A DNA stretch of 64,000 nucleotides from Acidovorax sp. 106 (GCF_003663825.1 NZ_RCCC01000001.1:2612501-2676500); one strand, 5' to 3'. Numbered from the stretch's first letter, positions 25,408-34,609 are shown. The notes: a model not told the origin generated them from the letters alone. A program made the numbers and translations.

Positions 25408-26658
25408 ATGTGGAAGTTGACAAAAGTCGCCGCAGTCGCGGTCACCCTGGCTGCAGCCGTGGCTGCCCATGCGGGAGAGGTGGAGGTGTTGCATTACTGG
25501 ACTTCGGGCGGCGAAGCCAAGTCGGCGGCGGAGCTCAAGAAGATCATGCAAGCCAAGGGCCACACCTGGCGTGACTTTGCCGTGGCTGGCGGCGGTGGTG
25601 ACAGCGCCATGACGGTGCTCAAAAGCCGTGTCATCTCGGGCAACCCTCCTTCTGCGGCGCAGACCAAGGGCCCAGCCATCCAAGAATGGGCCTCTGAAGG
25701 CGTGCTGGCCAACATGGACTCCCTGGCCAAGGCTGAGAAGTGGGATGACCTGCTGCCCAAGGTGGTCGCCGACATCATGAAGTACAAGGGCGCCTATGTG
25801 GCAGCCCCGGTCAATGTGCACCGCGTCAACTGGATGTGGGGCAGCTCCGAAGCCCTGAAAAAGGCAGGTGTGGCCGCCATGCCCAAGACCTGGGACGAGT
25901 TCTTTGCTGCGGCAGACAAGCTCAAGGCCGCTGGCCTGATCCCTGTGGCACACGGCGGCCAAAACTGGCAGGACTTCACCACGTTTGAATCCGTGGTGCT
26001 GGGTGTGGGTGGGGCCAAGTTCTACCAAGACGCGCTCATCAAGCTCGACGACAAGGCCCTGAACAGCGACACCATGAAGAAGTCGCTGGAGACCTTCCGC
26101 CGCATCAAGAGCTACACCGACCCTGCCGCCCCTGGCCGCGATTGGAACCTGGCCACGGCCATGCTCATCCAGGGCAAGGCGGGCTTTCAGCTGATGGGCG
26201 ACTGGGCCAAGGGTGAGTTCCTGGCCGCCAACAAGCAGCCCGGCAAGGACTTCATGTGCGCTGCAGCCCCTGGCTCGGCCAATGCCTACACCTTCAATGT
26301 GGACTCGTTCATCCTGTTCAAGCTCAAGGACCCTGCTGCGCAGAAGGCGCAGAGCGATCTGGCCAGCGCCATCATGAGCCCAGAGTTCCAGGAAGTGTTC
26401 AACCTGAACAAGGGCTCCATCCCGGTGCGTGCAGGCCAGAAGATGGACAAGTTTGACGACTGCGCCAAGGCCTCGGCCAAGGACTTCACCGACACCGCCA
26501 AGTCCGGTGGTCTCGTCCCCAGCGTAGCCCACGGCATGGCCATTGCGCCCGCCACCGAAGGCGCCATCAAGGACGCTGTCAGCCAGTTCTGGAACGACGA
26601 CAAGATCAGCGTCGCCGATGCCATGAAGAAGATCGCGACCGCCGCGAAAAACAAGTAA
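25408..26658 (+). CDS. Sugar ABC transporter substrate-binding protein (glucose/mannose GtsA type)
   Basis: This is a periplasmic sugar-binding protein of 416 residues in SBP family 1. The signal peptide ends near residue 22 (AVAAHA before GEVEV). The mature start VEVLHYWTSGGE and segments PKTWDEFFAAADKLKAAG and LMGDWAKGEF are characteristic of the glucose-binding proteins of Pseudomonas GtsA and Thermus type. GAGGAG lies about 12 bases before the ATG at 25408; longer upstream frames run into the response-regulator gene. The glucose assignment rests on family resemblance and on linkage to glk, zwf, pgi, edd and eda. Confidence 0.9.
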   Translation: MWKLTKVAAVAVTLAAAVAAHAGEVEVLHYWTSGGEAKSAAELKKIMQAKGHTWRDFAVAGGGGDSAMTVLKSRVISGNPPSAAQTKGPAIQEWASEGVLANMDSLAKAEKWDDLLPKVVADIMKYKGAYVAAPVNVHRVNWMWGSSEALKKAGVAAMPKTWDEFFAAADKLKAAGLIPVAHGGQNWQDFTTFESVVLGVGGAKFYQDALIKLDDKALNSDTMKKSLETFRRIKSYTDPAAPGRDWNLATAMLIQGKAGFQLMGDWAKGEFLAANKQPGKDFMCAAAPGSANAYTFNVDSFILFKLKDPAAQKAQSDLASAIMSPEFQEVFNLNKGSIPVRAGQKMDKFDDCAKASAKDFTDTAKSGGLVPSVAHGMAIAPATEGAIKDAVSQFWNDDKISVADAMKKIATAAKNK

Positions 26659-26673
26659 ACAGGAGAACCCCAA

Positions 26674-27858
26674 ATGAAGACAAGAAACCGCCTCACGGCG
26701 GTGGCTTTGGCCGCCGCATGCGCGAATGGTGCCTTTGCTATGGACGTAGCAGGCTTTGAGTTCACCGGTTATTCACGGGGTGGCCCCGTGTTCAACCACA
26801 CCGATGGTGTCAAGGGCAACCTGGCGCTCGGTGGTGAGCTGCAAAAGTACCGTCTGGGTAACGAGGGAGACAACGGTATTGAAATCGACCTGATCAAACG
26901 GTTCGAGGCTGCAGGCATCAAGTGGAAGGTCCACTACATGCCTGTCAAGTGGGGCAGCGGCGATGTCGGCACCGACCAGGCCTATGTGGAAATGAGCGGT
27001 TTTGACTTTGCGCCAGAGGCCAAGTTCTGGGCCGGTCAGCGCCGCCTGCGTATCCAGGATGTGCACATCGTGGACAACTTCTTGATGAACTACGGCGACA
27101 ACCAGGGCGCTGGCGTGACCGACATTTCGCTGGGCGGCGCCAAGCTGGGCCTGGGCGTGTTCACCGGCGATAAGTTTGACAACAACCTGCCCACCGGCGT
27201 GAAGGCCCGCCGCCTCAATGCCGACATCTCTGAGATCAACACCAACCCCGGCGGCCAGCTGCGCGTGTTGCTGACTTCGGTGAGCGGCACGGGCCAGGTC
27301 AACGGTGGTTCGGGCTCCGGTATTTCGGTGTCGCACAACCAGAAGGACTTCCTGGTGAAGGGCATGAGCAACGCCCTGTTCCTGCAAGCCTCGCGCGGCC
27401 ATGCCCGCATCGACGGCGAGTTTGAATCGATCGACGGCAAATCGGCTGGGAAGCGCGTGACCCGCATCGCCGACTCCATTGGCTGGCAGTTTGGCCGCTT
27501 TGGGGGCCAGGCACTGATTGGCTACCAGACCAACAAGGCCGACGTCACTGGCGTGGAGACCAAGGACTTCTCGCTGGGCGGCCGTGGTTCGTACGCGTTC
27601 ACCAAGAACTTCAAGGGCTTGGCTGAGCTGTCCACCACCACACGCAAGGGCACAGGCCCTGACCAGCGCCTGAGCAAGGTCACGCTGGCCGGTGCCCTGG
27701 CACTGAATGAAGACTTCTGGTCGCGCCCTGAGCTGCGCCTGTACGTCACCAAGGCCAATTGGAACCAAGCTGCTGCGGTAGCAAACGCCTCAACGTTTGG
27801 AGCCGGTGGCAAGACTTCGCGCACTCTGGTGGGGGTGCAGTACGAGGTCTGGTGGTAA
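26674..27858 (+). CDS. Carbohydrate porin (maltoporin LamB-like)
   Basis: This is an outer-membrane sugar-selective beta-barrel of 394 residues with a signal peptide ending near residue 22 (NGAFA). LamB-like features include FTGYSRGG, LQKYRLGNEGDN near residue 60 (compare KYRLGNE in LamB), KVHYMPVKWG and the final aromatic-ended strand GVQYEVWW. It starts 16 bases after the binding-protein stop with AGGAG before the ATG, so both are one transcript, and a strong terminator follows it. It should provide outer-membrane passage of the sugar imported by the ABC system. Confidence 0.88.
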   Translation: MKTRNRLTAVALAAACANGAFAMDVAGFEFTGYSRGGPVFNHTDGVKGNLALGGELQKYRLGNEGDNGIEIDLIKRFEAAGIKWKVHYMPVKWGSGDVGTDQAYVEMSGFDFAPEAKFWAGQRRLRIQDVHIVDNFLMNYGDNQGAGVTDISLGGAKLGLGVFTGDKFDNNLPTGVKARRLNADISEINTNPGGQLRVLLTSVSGTGQVNGGSGSGISVSHNQKDFLVKGMSNALFLQASRGHARIDGEFESIDGKSAGKRVTRIADSIGWQFGRFGGQALIGYQTNKADVTGVETKDFSLGGRGSYAFTKNFKGLAELSTTTRKGTGPDQRLSKVTLAGALALNEDFWSRPELRLYVTKANWNQAAAVANASTFGAGGKTSRTLVGVQYEVWW

Positions 27859-27911
27859 GAGAGAGAGCGAGAGTGAGAGCGAGTTAGTCTGAGGTAAACA
27901 CTTTGTTCATT

Positions 27912-27943
27912 GGGGGGTGCTCTGTGCGCACCCCCCTTTTTTA
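27912..27943 (+). terminator. Rho-independent terminator after the porin gene
   Basis: Stem GGGGGGTGC (27912-27920) with GCACCCCCC (27928-27936), 7-base loop, followed by seven T. It separates the binding protein and porin from the permease genes. Confidence 0.92.
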
Positions 27944-28124
27944 TGCGGAGCAAAGAGCCTCGTGTGGGATGAATGGATCGGGTCTTTGGCCTGATCGCGT
28001 TGGACGTTGGTGTATGCAACAGAGACATGGCTCTCGCAAAACAGGGCTTAAGCAAGCCGTTCGCTGCAAGGTGGGGCTGATGTGGCATCCCGATTTGCGT
28101 AAGTCTTTAGAGATTCGGTAGGCA

Positions 28125-29003
28125 ATGAAGAATTCCTTTGAAACCTGGCTGCCCAAGCTGGTGGTAGCGCCAGCCTTTGTGCTGGGCTTCGCGTTTATTT
28201 ATGGGCTCATGGTGTGGAACGGGGTGCTCAGCTTCTCGGCCTCGCGCATGCTGCCCAATTACGAATGGGTGGGCTTGGCGCAGTACGACAAGCTGTGGGC
28301 CATGGACCGTTGGTGGGTCGCGCTCAAGAACCTGGGCATTTTTGGCGTGGGCTATGTGGGGGGCTCGCTGCTGATTGGCGTGCTGCTGGCCGTGCTGCTT
28401 GACCAGAAGATCCGCGCCGAAGGCGCACTGCGCACCATCTACCTGTACCCCATGGCGCTGTCTTTCGTGGTGACGGGCACGGCCTGGAAGTGGTTGCTCA
28501 ACCCCGGCATGGGCTTGGAAAAGCTGGTGCGTGACTGGGGCTTCACGAACTTTGAATTTGGCTGGCTGGTCGATACCGACATGGCCATCTATTGCGTGGT
28601 GATTGCGGGCATCTGGCAAAGCGCCGGGTTTGCCATGGCGCTGTTCCTGGCGGGACTGCGCGGCATTGACGACAGCATCATCAAAGCCGCCCAGGTCGAT
28701 GGAGCCTCGCTGCCGCGCATTTACTGGCGCATCGTGCTGCCCGCGTTGCGGCCCGTGTTTTTCTCTACCCTCATGGTGCTGTCGCACCTGGCGATCAAGA
28801 GCTTTGACCTGGTGATGGCGCTGACAGCGGGCGGCCCCGGCTTTGCCACCGATGTGCCTGCCACCTTCATGTACACCATGTCGTTCTCTCGCGGGCAAAT
28901 TGGTCTGGGCGCAGCCAGCGCCACCATGATGCTGGCCACCGTGGCCGCCCTTGTCATTCCTTACCTTTACAGCGAATTGCGGAGCAAGCCCCATGACCGC
29001 TAA
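28125..29003 (+). CDS. Sugar ABC transporter permease (GtsB type, MalF-like)
   Basis: This is an inner-membrane permease of 292 residues with six predicted membrane segments, starting with LVVAPAFVLGFAFIYGLMVW. The EAA coupling loop is DDSIIKAAQVDGASLPRIYW near residue 185. It starts about 180 bases after the terminator that follows the porin gene, so its expression needs read-through or its own promoter. The next permease overlaps it by 11 bases. Confidence 0.92.
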   Translation: MKNSFETWLPKLVVAPAFVLGFAFIYGLMVWNGVLSFSASRMLPNYEWVGLAQYDKLWAMDRWWVALKNLGIFGVGYVGGSLLIGVLLAVLLDQKIRAEGALRTIYLYPMALSFVVTGTAWKWLLNPGMGLEKLVRDWGFTNFEFGWLVDTDMAIYCVVIAGIWQSAGFAMALFLAGLRGIDDSIIKAAQVDGASLPRIYWRIVLPALRPVFFSTLMVLSHLAIKSFDLVMALTAGGPGFATDVPATFMYTMSFSRGQIGLGAASATMMLATVAALVIPYLYSELRSKPHDR

Positions 29004-29874
29004 GCCCTTGGCGTCTTCAAGCCTTTTTCCGTCCGCGGGGCGCATGCTGGTGTACGCCGTGCTGGCCCTGGCCGTGGCGTTCTTCCTGTTGCCGCTGTAT
29101 GCCATGCTGGTGACATCGTTCAAGGATGCGGAGGAAATCCGTTCGACCTCGTTGCTGGCCTTGCCCGGTGGCTTGAACTGGTCTGCGTGGTTCACCGCCT
29201 GGTCTAGCGCCTGCACGGGCGTGGACTGCAACGGCCTGCGTCCGTTCTTCTGGAACTCGGTGTCCATGGCGGTGCCTGCGGTGCTTATCTCCACCGTGTG
29301 GGGTGCGCTCAATGGCTATGTGCTGAGCCTGTGGAAGTTTCGCGGCAGCGACACGCTGTTTGGCCTGCTGCTGTTTGGCGTGTTCATGCCCTTCCAGGTG
29401 GTGCTGTTGCCCATGAGCCAGGTGCTGGGCTGGCTGGGGCTGTCCAGCTCCATCACCGGGCTGGTGCTGGTGCACTGCCTGGCGGGCCTGGCGGGCACCA
29501 CGCTGTTCTTTCGCAACTACTACGCGGCCATCCCCAAGGAACTGGTGAACGCGGCGCGCATGGATGGGGCCAGCTTCTTCCAGATTTTCTGGCGCATCGT
29601 GCTGCCGTTGTCCACGCCCATCGTCATGGTCACGCTGATCTGGCAGTTCACCAACATCTGGAACGACTTCCTGTTCGGTGTGGTGTTCTCAGGCACCGAC
29701 TCCAAGCCCATCACCGTGGGCCTGAACAACCTGGCCAACACCAGCAGCAGCGTGAAGGCCTACAACGTGGACATGGCCGCCGCCATCATCGCGGGCCTGC
29801 CCACGATGGTGATCTATGTGCTGGCCGGTAAGTTTTTTGTGCGCGGCCTGACGGCTGGCGCCGTCAAAGGTTAA
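28993..29874 (+). CDS. Sugar ABC transporter permease (GtsC type, MalG-like)
   Basis: This is the second inner-membrane permease, 293 residues, with an N-terminal helix LVYAVLALAVAFFLLPLYAM, the inserted loop with Cys residues common in the GtsC group (SACTGVDCNGLRP) and the EAA loop KELVNAARMDGASFFQIFW near residue 187. The ATG at 28993 has GGAG about 8 bases upstream and overlaps the previous stop; the longer frame from 28951 lies inside the first permease gene. It pairs with the upstream permease. Confidence 0.92.
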   Translation: MTAKPLASSSLFPSAGRMLVYAVLALAVAFFLLPLYAMLVTSFKDAEEIRSTSLLALPGGLNWSAWFTAWSSACTGVDCNGLRPFFWNSVSMAVPAVLISTVWGALNGYVLSLWKFRGSDTLFGLLLFGVFMPFQVVLLPMSQVLGWLGLSSSITGLVLVHCLAGLAGTTLFFRNYYAAIPKELVNAARMDGASFFQIFWRIVLPLSTPIVMVTLIWQFTNIWNDFLFGVVFSGTDSKPITVGLNNLANTSSSVKAYNVDMAAAIIAGLPTMVIYVLAGKFFVRGLTAGAVKG

Positions 29875-29888
29875 GAGAGTAAGAAATC

Positions 29889-30953
29889 ATGGCGTCATCA
29901 CTCGACATCGCAGGCATCAACAAGCGCTTTGGCAAGGGCGACAAGAGCGTGGAAGTGCTGCGCAAGGTGGACATCCACGTCGCACCCGGCGAGTTCCTCA
30001 TCCTGGTCGGCCCCTCGGGCTGCGGCAAGTCCACGCTGCTCAACATCATTGCCGGGCTCGATGAGCCCACCGAGGGCGAGATCCGCATCGCTGGCCAAAA
30101 CGTGGTGGGCATGCCCCCGCGCGACCGCGACATCGCCATGGTGTTCCAAAGCTACGCGCTCTACCCCACCTTGAGCGTGGCCGACAACATCGGTTTTGCG
30201 CTGGAGATGCGCAAGATGCCCAAGGCCGAGCGCCAAAAGCGCATCGACGAAGTCGCGGCCATGCTGCAGATCAGTCACCTGCTGGACCGCAGGCCCAGCC
30301 AGCTCTCGGGCGGCCAGCGCCAGCGTGTGGCCATGGGGCGGGCGCTGGCGCGTCAGCCGCAGCTCTTTTTGTTTGACGAGCCGCTGTCCAACCTCGACGC
30401 CAAGCTGCGCGTGGAAATGCGCGCCGAAATCAAGCGCCTGCACCAGGCCAGCGGCATCACCAGCGTGTATGTCACGCACGACCAAGTCGAGGCCATGACC
30501 TTGGGCTCGCGCATTGCGGTGATGAAGGGCGGCGTGGTGCAGCAGCTGGGCACGCCCGACGACATCTACAACCGCCCGGCCAACACCTACGTGGCCACGT
30601 TCATCGGCTCGCCCACCATGAACCTGCTGCGCGGTGCGGCCACGGGCGGGCAGTTTGGCATCCAGGGTGCAGCGTTGAACCTGGCGCCGCCCGCATCGAG
30701 CGCCAACGAAGTGCTGCTGGGCGTGCGCCCTGAGCACTTGGTGATGCAAGACAGCGCCCCGTGGCGCGGCAAGGTCAGCGTGGTCGAGCCCACGGGCCCT
30801 GACACCTACGTGATGGTGGACACCGCCGCAGGCAGCGTCACCCTGCGCACCGATGCCCAAACCCGCGTGCAGCCCGGTGACGCCGTGGGCCTGGCGGTCG
30901 AGCCCGCCAACGCCCACTGGTTTGACGCCAGCAGCGAAAATCGCCTGGCGTGA
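29889..30953 (+). CDS. Sugar ABC transporter ATP-binding protein (GtsD/UgpC/MalK type)
   Basis: This is the ATPase of the sugar importer, 354 residues. Walker A GPSGCGKST is near residue 40, Q loop MVFQSYALYP near 80, signature LSGGQRQRVAMGRAL near 138, Walker B LFLFDEPLSNLD near 157, and His switch YVTHDQVEAM near 195. The C-terminal MalK-like regulatory/TOBE region (about 240-354) includes LLGVRPEHLV. It lies 14 bases after the second permease stop and is the last importer gene before the repeat and glk. Confidence 0.93.
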   Translation: MASSLDIAGINKRFGKGDKSVEVLRKVDIHVAPGEFLILVGPSGCGKSTLLNIIAGLDEPTEGEIRIAGQNVVGMPPRDRDIAMVFQSYALYPTLSVADNIGFALEMRKMPKAERQKRIDEVAAMLQISHLLDRRPSQLSGGQRQRVAMGRALARQPQLFLFDEPLSNLDAKLRVEMRAEIKRLHQASGITSVYVTHDQVEAMTLGSRIAVMKGGVVQQLGTPDDIYNRPANTYVATFIGSPTMNLLRGAATGGQFGIQGAALNLAPPASSANEVLLGVRPEHLVMQDSAPWRGKVSVVEPTGPDTYVMVDTAAGSVTLRTDAQTRVQPGDAVGLAVEPANAHWFDASSENRLA

Positions 30954-31005
30954 CAGGCAGGGCCTGCCCGCAGGCATGCCCTCTGTCGTGGCGATCGTGG
31001 CATTC

Positions 31006-31060
31006 ATATGCTATGAAAATAATAGCTGCTAGCGCTTATTAATCAAGCGCTAGAGGCCGT
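31006..31060. repeat. Dispersed AGCGCT palindromic repeat, copy 4
   Basis: GCTATGAAAATAATAGCTG, then arms CTAGCGCTT (31029-31037) and AAGCGCTAG (31045-31053) around a 7-base loop. It lies between the importer ATPase gene and glk. Confidence 0.85.
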
Positions 31061-31061
31061 T

Positions 31062-31076
31062 TTTACTTAAAGTACA
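31062..31076. promoter_or_regulatory. Candidate HexR box directly upstream of glk
   Basis: TTTACTTAAAGTACA is symmetric at six of seven position pairs and shares TTAAAGTAC with the box upstream of the sugar-binding protein. It ends two bases before the glk ATG, where a bound repressor would block initiation. No ordinary ribosome site is visible there. Confidence 0.45.
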
Positions 31077-31078
31077 GC

Positions 31079-32053
31079 ATGACCCCCCTGCGCCTGCTGG
31101 CCGACATCGGCGGCACCAACATCCGCTTGGCCTGGCAAGACCAGCCCGATGGCCCCCTGCACGACACCCGCGTGCTGCCTTGCGCCCAGTTCCCCACGGT
31201 GGATGCCGCCATCGCGGCCTATCTGGCCGAGGTGAACATCGCCACGCCGCGTGAGGCCGCCTTTGGCATCGCCAACCCGGTCACGGGCGACGAGGTGCGC
31301 ATGACCAACCACAGCTGGTGTTTCTCGCAAAGCGCACTCAAAGCGTCGCTGGGCCTGCAGCGCCTGGTGGTCATCAACGACTTCACCGCGCTGGCACTGG
31401 CCCTGCCCACGCTGGCCCCCGCGCAACTGCGCCAGGTGGGCGGCGGCGCGGCCGTGGCGGGCAGCGCCATTGCGCTGGTGGGCCCGGGCACGGGGCTCGG
31501 GGTGTCAGGCTTGGTGTTCCCGCCGGGTGCCAGCCACGGCGTTCCGCTGTCGGGCGAGGGCGGGCACGTCACGCTGGCTGCGCAAACGCAGCGCGAGTTC
31601 GATGTACTGGCCATCCTGCAAGAGCGCTACGGCCATGTGTCTGCCGAGCGCGCCGTGTGTGGCGCCGGGCTGGTGGACCTGTACCACGCGCTGCGCAGGC
31701 TGGCGCAGCGCGGCGGCAAAGAGATCAGCTCTGCTGCCCAGGTGACAGATCTCGCCCTGCAATCCAAAGACGCCCTGGCGCTGGAGGCGCTGGACTTATT
31801 CTGCGGCTTTTTGGGCAGCGTGGCGGGTAACCTCGCCCTCACACTGGGGGCGCGGGGCGGCGTGTACTTGGGTGGTGGCATGGTGCCGCGCCTGGGCACC
31901 TGGTTCGACCAATCCTCGTTCCGCGCGCGGTTCGAATCCAAGGGGCGCTTTCAGTCGTACCTGGCCGGTATTCCGTGCTGGATCATCGACCCCACGGCCA
32001 CCCCCGCATTGCACGGCGCCGCGCGCGCGCTGGACATCGCGGGCACAGAGTGA
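31079..32053 (+). CDS. glk: Glucokinase
   Basis: This cytoplasmic ATP-dependent glucokinase of 324 residues phosphorylates imported glucose to glucose-6-phosphate. It is of the E. coli Glk type, with phosphate loop LADIGGTNIRLAW at residues 6-18, FGIANPVTGDEVRMTNHSW near 62, VVINDFTALALALP near 99, GPGTGLGVS near 138, and GEGGHVTLA near 160. It follows the sugar importer in the same direction and overlaps the VOC gene by four bases, forming a feeding step for zwf and pgi downstream. Confidence 0.95.
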   Translation: MTPLRLLADIGGTNIRLAWQDQPDGPLHDTRVLPCAQFPTVDAAIAAYLAEVNIATPREAAFGIANPVTGDEVRMTNHSWCFSQSALKASLGLQRLVVINDFTALALALPTLAPAQLRQVGGGAAVAGSAIALVGPGTGLGVSGLVFPPGASHGVPLSGEGGHVTLAAQTQREFDVLAILQERYGHVSAERAVCGAGLVDLYHALRRLAQRGGKEISSAAQVTDLALQSKDALALEALDLFCGFLGSVAGNLALTLGARGGVYLGGGMVPRLGTWFDQSSFRARFESKGRFQSYLAGIPCWIIDPTATPALHGAARALDIAGTE

Positions 32054-32469
32054 GCCCCGTGGCGGGTTTATCACCCCGGTCGTTGCAGATCGCGGGCATC
32101 CACCACGTGGCGATCATTGCGTCGGACTACACCCGCTCCAAACACTTCTACACGCAGGTGCTGGGCCTGCCTGTGGTGCACGAAACCTACCGCACTGAGC
32201 GCCAGTCGCACAAGCTCGATTTGCAGCTGCCCGACGGCACGCAGCTGGAGCTTTTCTCCTTCCCCGCGCCGCCACCGCGCCCCTCGTACCCCGAAGCCTG
32301 CGGCCTGCGCCACCTGGCCTTGCGCGTGGTCGACATGCAGGCCAGTGTGGCGCTGCTGGCCCAACACGGCGTGGCGGTGGAGCCCGTGCGGGTGGACCCA
32401 TTCACTGGCGCGCTGTTCACGTTTTTGGCAGACCCGGATGGGTTGCCGATTGAGCTGGTCGAGGGATAG
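32050..32469 (+). CDS. VOC family protein (glyoxalase/bleomycin-resistance fold, GloA2-like)
   Basis: This is a small metal-dependent VOC-fold protein of about 139 residues. It shows IAGIHHVAIIASDYTRSKHFY, LGLPVVHETYR, a Glu ligand in LELFSFP, GLRHLALRVVD and DPDGLPIELVE at the C-terminus, matching the SMU508/YaeR-like lactoylglutathione-lyase-related group. The start is a GTG at 32050 overlapping the glk stop as GTGA, which implies translational coupling. Removal of reactive by-products of sugar metabolism is a plausible but unproven role. Confidence 0.82.
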   Translation: MSPVAGLSPRSLQIAGIHHVAIIASDYTRSKHFYTQVLGLPVVHETYRTERQSHKLDLQLPDGTQLELFSFPAPPPRPSYPEACGLRHLALRVVDMQASVALLAQHGVAVEPVRVDPFTGALFTFLADPDGLPIELVEG

Positions 32470-32517
32470 AAGTAGACCGTTGTAACCGGCTAACCTTGCC
32501 CTCACAGTGCACAACGC

Positions 32518-32967
32518 CTATTTTGTTTCTCTCATCGCGGCCTTGGCTTCGACCGACGCCAACTGCTGGCTTTCAGAGAGGTGAAACAACACCGAGTAAC
32601 CTCGTGCTGAGGTGCGTTTGAATTGAAGCCAGTAGTCGCATCGATAGAGGCGGATATTGACCTCTTCACAGGTGGACTCCATGAATCTGCTGGTTTCCTT
32701 GATTTTTTGCAGGCTGGATCCAACAGGAATCTGCCGCAGGAAACCAGAGATAACCATCTCTGTGTCCACCTTGTCGAGATCTACAGATGCCGGTAAGGGC
32801 AACGACCGTTCGGTTTCAAGCGACAGGAACCCCACAAAACCCCAGTCTGTCGGGATGCATCCACAGGCAGACTTCCAACCTTCAGGGCCTGACGGCCCGA
32901 AAAAAGCGATCGCTCCGATCACTGGAATGCTCAGCAGGAAGGGTAAAAGTTTGCGCTTTTTGAGCAT
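32518..32967 (-). CDS. Hypothetical protein with one membrane segment
   Basis: This 149-residue protein was not recognised. It has a basic N-terminus (MLKKRKLLPFLL), a single hydrophobic segment (FLLSIPVIGAIAFFG), then a cysteine pair CGC followed by a soluble acidic/basic region ending in VEAKAAMRETK. It may be a signal anchor or an uncleaved signal. The frame is open upstream to 33063, overlapping the zwf 3' end; ATG at 32967 gives a sensible protein. It lies 58 bases downstream of zwf in the same direction. Base use is less GC-rich than its neighbours. Confidence 0.6.
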   Translation of the reverse strand: MLKKRKLLPFLLSIPVIGAIAFFGPSGPEGWKSACGCIPTDWGFVGFLSLETERSLPLPASVDLDKVDTEMVISGFLRQIPVGSSLQKIKETSRFMESTCEEVNIRLYRCDYWLQFKRTSARGYSVLFHLSESQQLASVEAKAAMRETK

Positions 32968-33025
32968 GCCGTGATTTTGTGTGATTGGGGAGCAGTCAAC
33001 GCCTTTTAGCGCTACCACCTGTCGA

Positions 33026-34480
33026 TCACATCTCCTCGCTCCAGCAATTGCCATCGCGCGCAATCATGGCGCTGGCGGCGCGGGGGCCCCAGCTGCCTGC
33101 GGCGTAGGGGCGGGGGCCTGCGGGGTCGTTCTTCCAGTACTGCAAGATGGGCTCCACCCAGCGCCACGCCGCTTCTTGCTCATCGCTGCGCACAAACAGG
33201 TTCAAGCGCCCGGCGATCACGTCCAGCAGCAGTCGCTCGTAGGCGCCCACGCGCTCTGCGCCAAAGCGCTGGTCAAAGTCCAGGTTCAGGTGCACTTGCG
33301 ACAAGGCGGGCTCGGTCTGGTGCTGGGCCGCGCCTTGGGCCATCAGGTGCAGCTCCAGCCCGTCTTTGGGCTGCAGGTTGATGACCAAACGGTTGGCTGC
33401 GCCCACGGGCGTTTTGAAGATGGGGTGCGGCACCGGGCGGAAGTTGATGACGATGTGCGCGTCGCGCCCCGCCAGCCGCTTGCCGGTGCGGATGTAAAAC
33501 GGCACGCCAGCCCAGCGCCAGTTCAAAATTTCGGTGCGCAGCGCCACAAAGGTTTCGGTGGTGCTGCTGGCGGGCACGCCTTTTTCTTGCGCGTAGCCAG
33601 GCACGCTTTGGCCCTGGTGCGTGCCTGCGGCGTACTGCCCCCGGATCACGTGTTGCCCAATGGTCTCCAGCGTCCAGGGCTTGAGGGCTTGCAGCACCTT
33701 GAGTTTTTCATCGCGGATGGCAGTCGCACCCGAGTTGATGGGCGGCTCCATGCCGATGGCGCACAACAGTTGCAGCGCGTGGTTTTGCACCATGTCGCGC
33801 AGCGCGCCAGTCTGGTCGTAAAAGGCCCCACGCGATTCCACGCCCAGCTCTTCGGCAATGGTGATCTGGATGTTGGCAATCGTCTCGCGCTTCCACAGGG
33901 GCTCGAACAGCGCATTGCCAAAGCGCAGCGCAAACAGGTTTTGCACCGAGGGCTTGCCCAGGTAGTGGTCGATGCGAAAGACCTGCTCTTCTTTCAGCAC
34001 ACGGCGCAGCGTGTCGTTGATGGCCTGGTTCGACTGCAGGTCGTGGCCCAGCGGTTTTTCCAGCACCACGCGGGTGGCGGGGCCGTTCAGGCCCACGGCT
34101 GCGATTTGCTCGCACACGTTGGTGAACAGGCTGGGGGCGGTGGCCACATACATCACCACAGATTCCGCGCCGCGTGCCTTCAGCATCTCCGCCAGGCGCT
34201 CGTAGTCCTGGGTTTGGGACAGGTCCATGCGCAGGTAGTGCAGCAGCGCCGCAAAGCGGGCAAACTCGTCCGGCGTGGGGCGCTTGGCCAGATCCACACC
34301 GTCAAAACGCGACTGGATCAGGCTGCGGTATTGTTCGTCGCTCAGATCGTCCCGTGCCACAGCAATAATGCGTCCGCCCTCGGGCAGCGTGCCATGCCGA
34401 AATGCCTGAAACAATGCGGGCATGAGCTTGCGCCAGGCGAGGTCGCCGGTGCCGCCAAACAGGACGAGGTCAAAACTCAT
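33026..34480 (-). CDS. zwf: Glucose-6-phosphate 1-dehydrogenase
   Basis: This cytosolic enzyme oxidises glucose-6-phosphate to 6-phosphogluconolactone with NAD(P)+. It has 484 residues, the normal length. The nucleotide-binding GGTGDLAWRKLMPAL lies at residues 9-23, the catalytic RIDHYLGKPSVQN near 167 with the active-site Lys and His, and FALRFGNALFEPLW follows. It is divergent from pgi across 173 bases that carry two HexR-like boxes, one 41 bases before the zwf start. Together with the lactonase, Edd and Eda genes it forms the Entner-Doudoroff route. Confidence 0.96.
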   Translation of the reverse strand: MSFDLVLFGGTGDLAWRKLMPALFQAFRHGTLPEGGRIIAVARDDLSDEQYRSLIQSRFDGVDLAKRPTPDEFARFAALLHYLRMDLSQTQDYERLAEMLKARGAESVVMYVATAPSLFTNVCEQIAAVGLNGPATRVVLEKPLGHDLQSNQAINDTLRRVLKEEQVFRIDHYLGKPSVQNLFALRFGNALFEPLWKRETIANIQITIAEELGVESRGAFYDQTGALRDMVQNHALQLLCAIGMEPPINSGATAIRDEKLKVLQALKPWTLETIGQHVIRGQYAAGTHQGQSVPGYAQEKGVPASSTTETFVALRTEILNWRWAGVPFYIRTGKRLAGRDAHIVINFRPVPHPIFKTPVGAANRLVINLQPKDGLELHLMAQGAAQHQTEPALSQVHLNLDFDQRFGAERVGAYERLLLDVIAGRLNLFVRSDEQEAAWRWVEPILQYWKNDPAGPRPYAAGSWGPRAASAMIARDGNCWSEEM

Positions 34481-34520
34481 GGTGTCTCCGTGATGGGTGG
34501 ATCGTTTTGTTGCTCGGAAT

Positions 34521-34535
34521 TGTAATCACGTTACA
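34521..34535. promoter_or_regulatory. Candidate HexR box upstream of zwf
   Basis: TGTAATCACGTTACA is the best match in the window to TGTAAT-NNN-ATTACA, with one mismatch. It lies 41-55 bases upstream of the zwf ATG. Confidence 0.65.
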
Positions 34536-34609
34536 TCGCTTTGCATCCTCTATCTCTAGATTGCAGTCTTTTGTAACCAGAAAGAATCTCAGAAATCAGC
34601 GCTTTTTTG

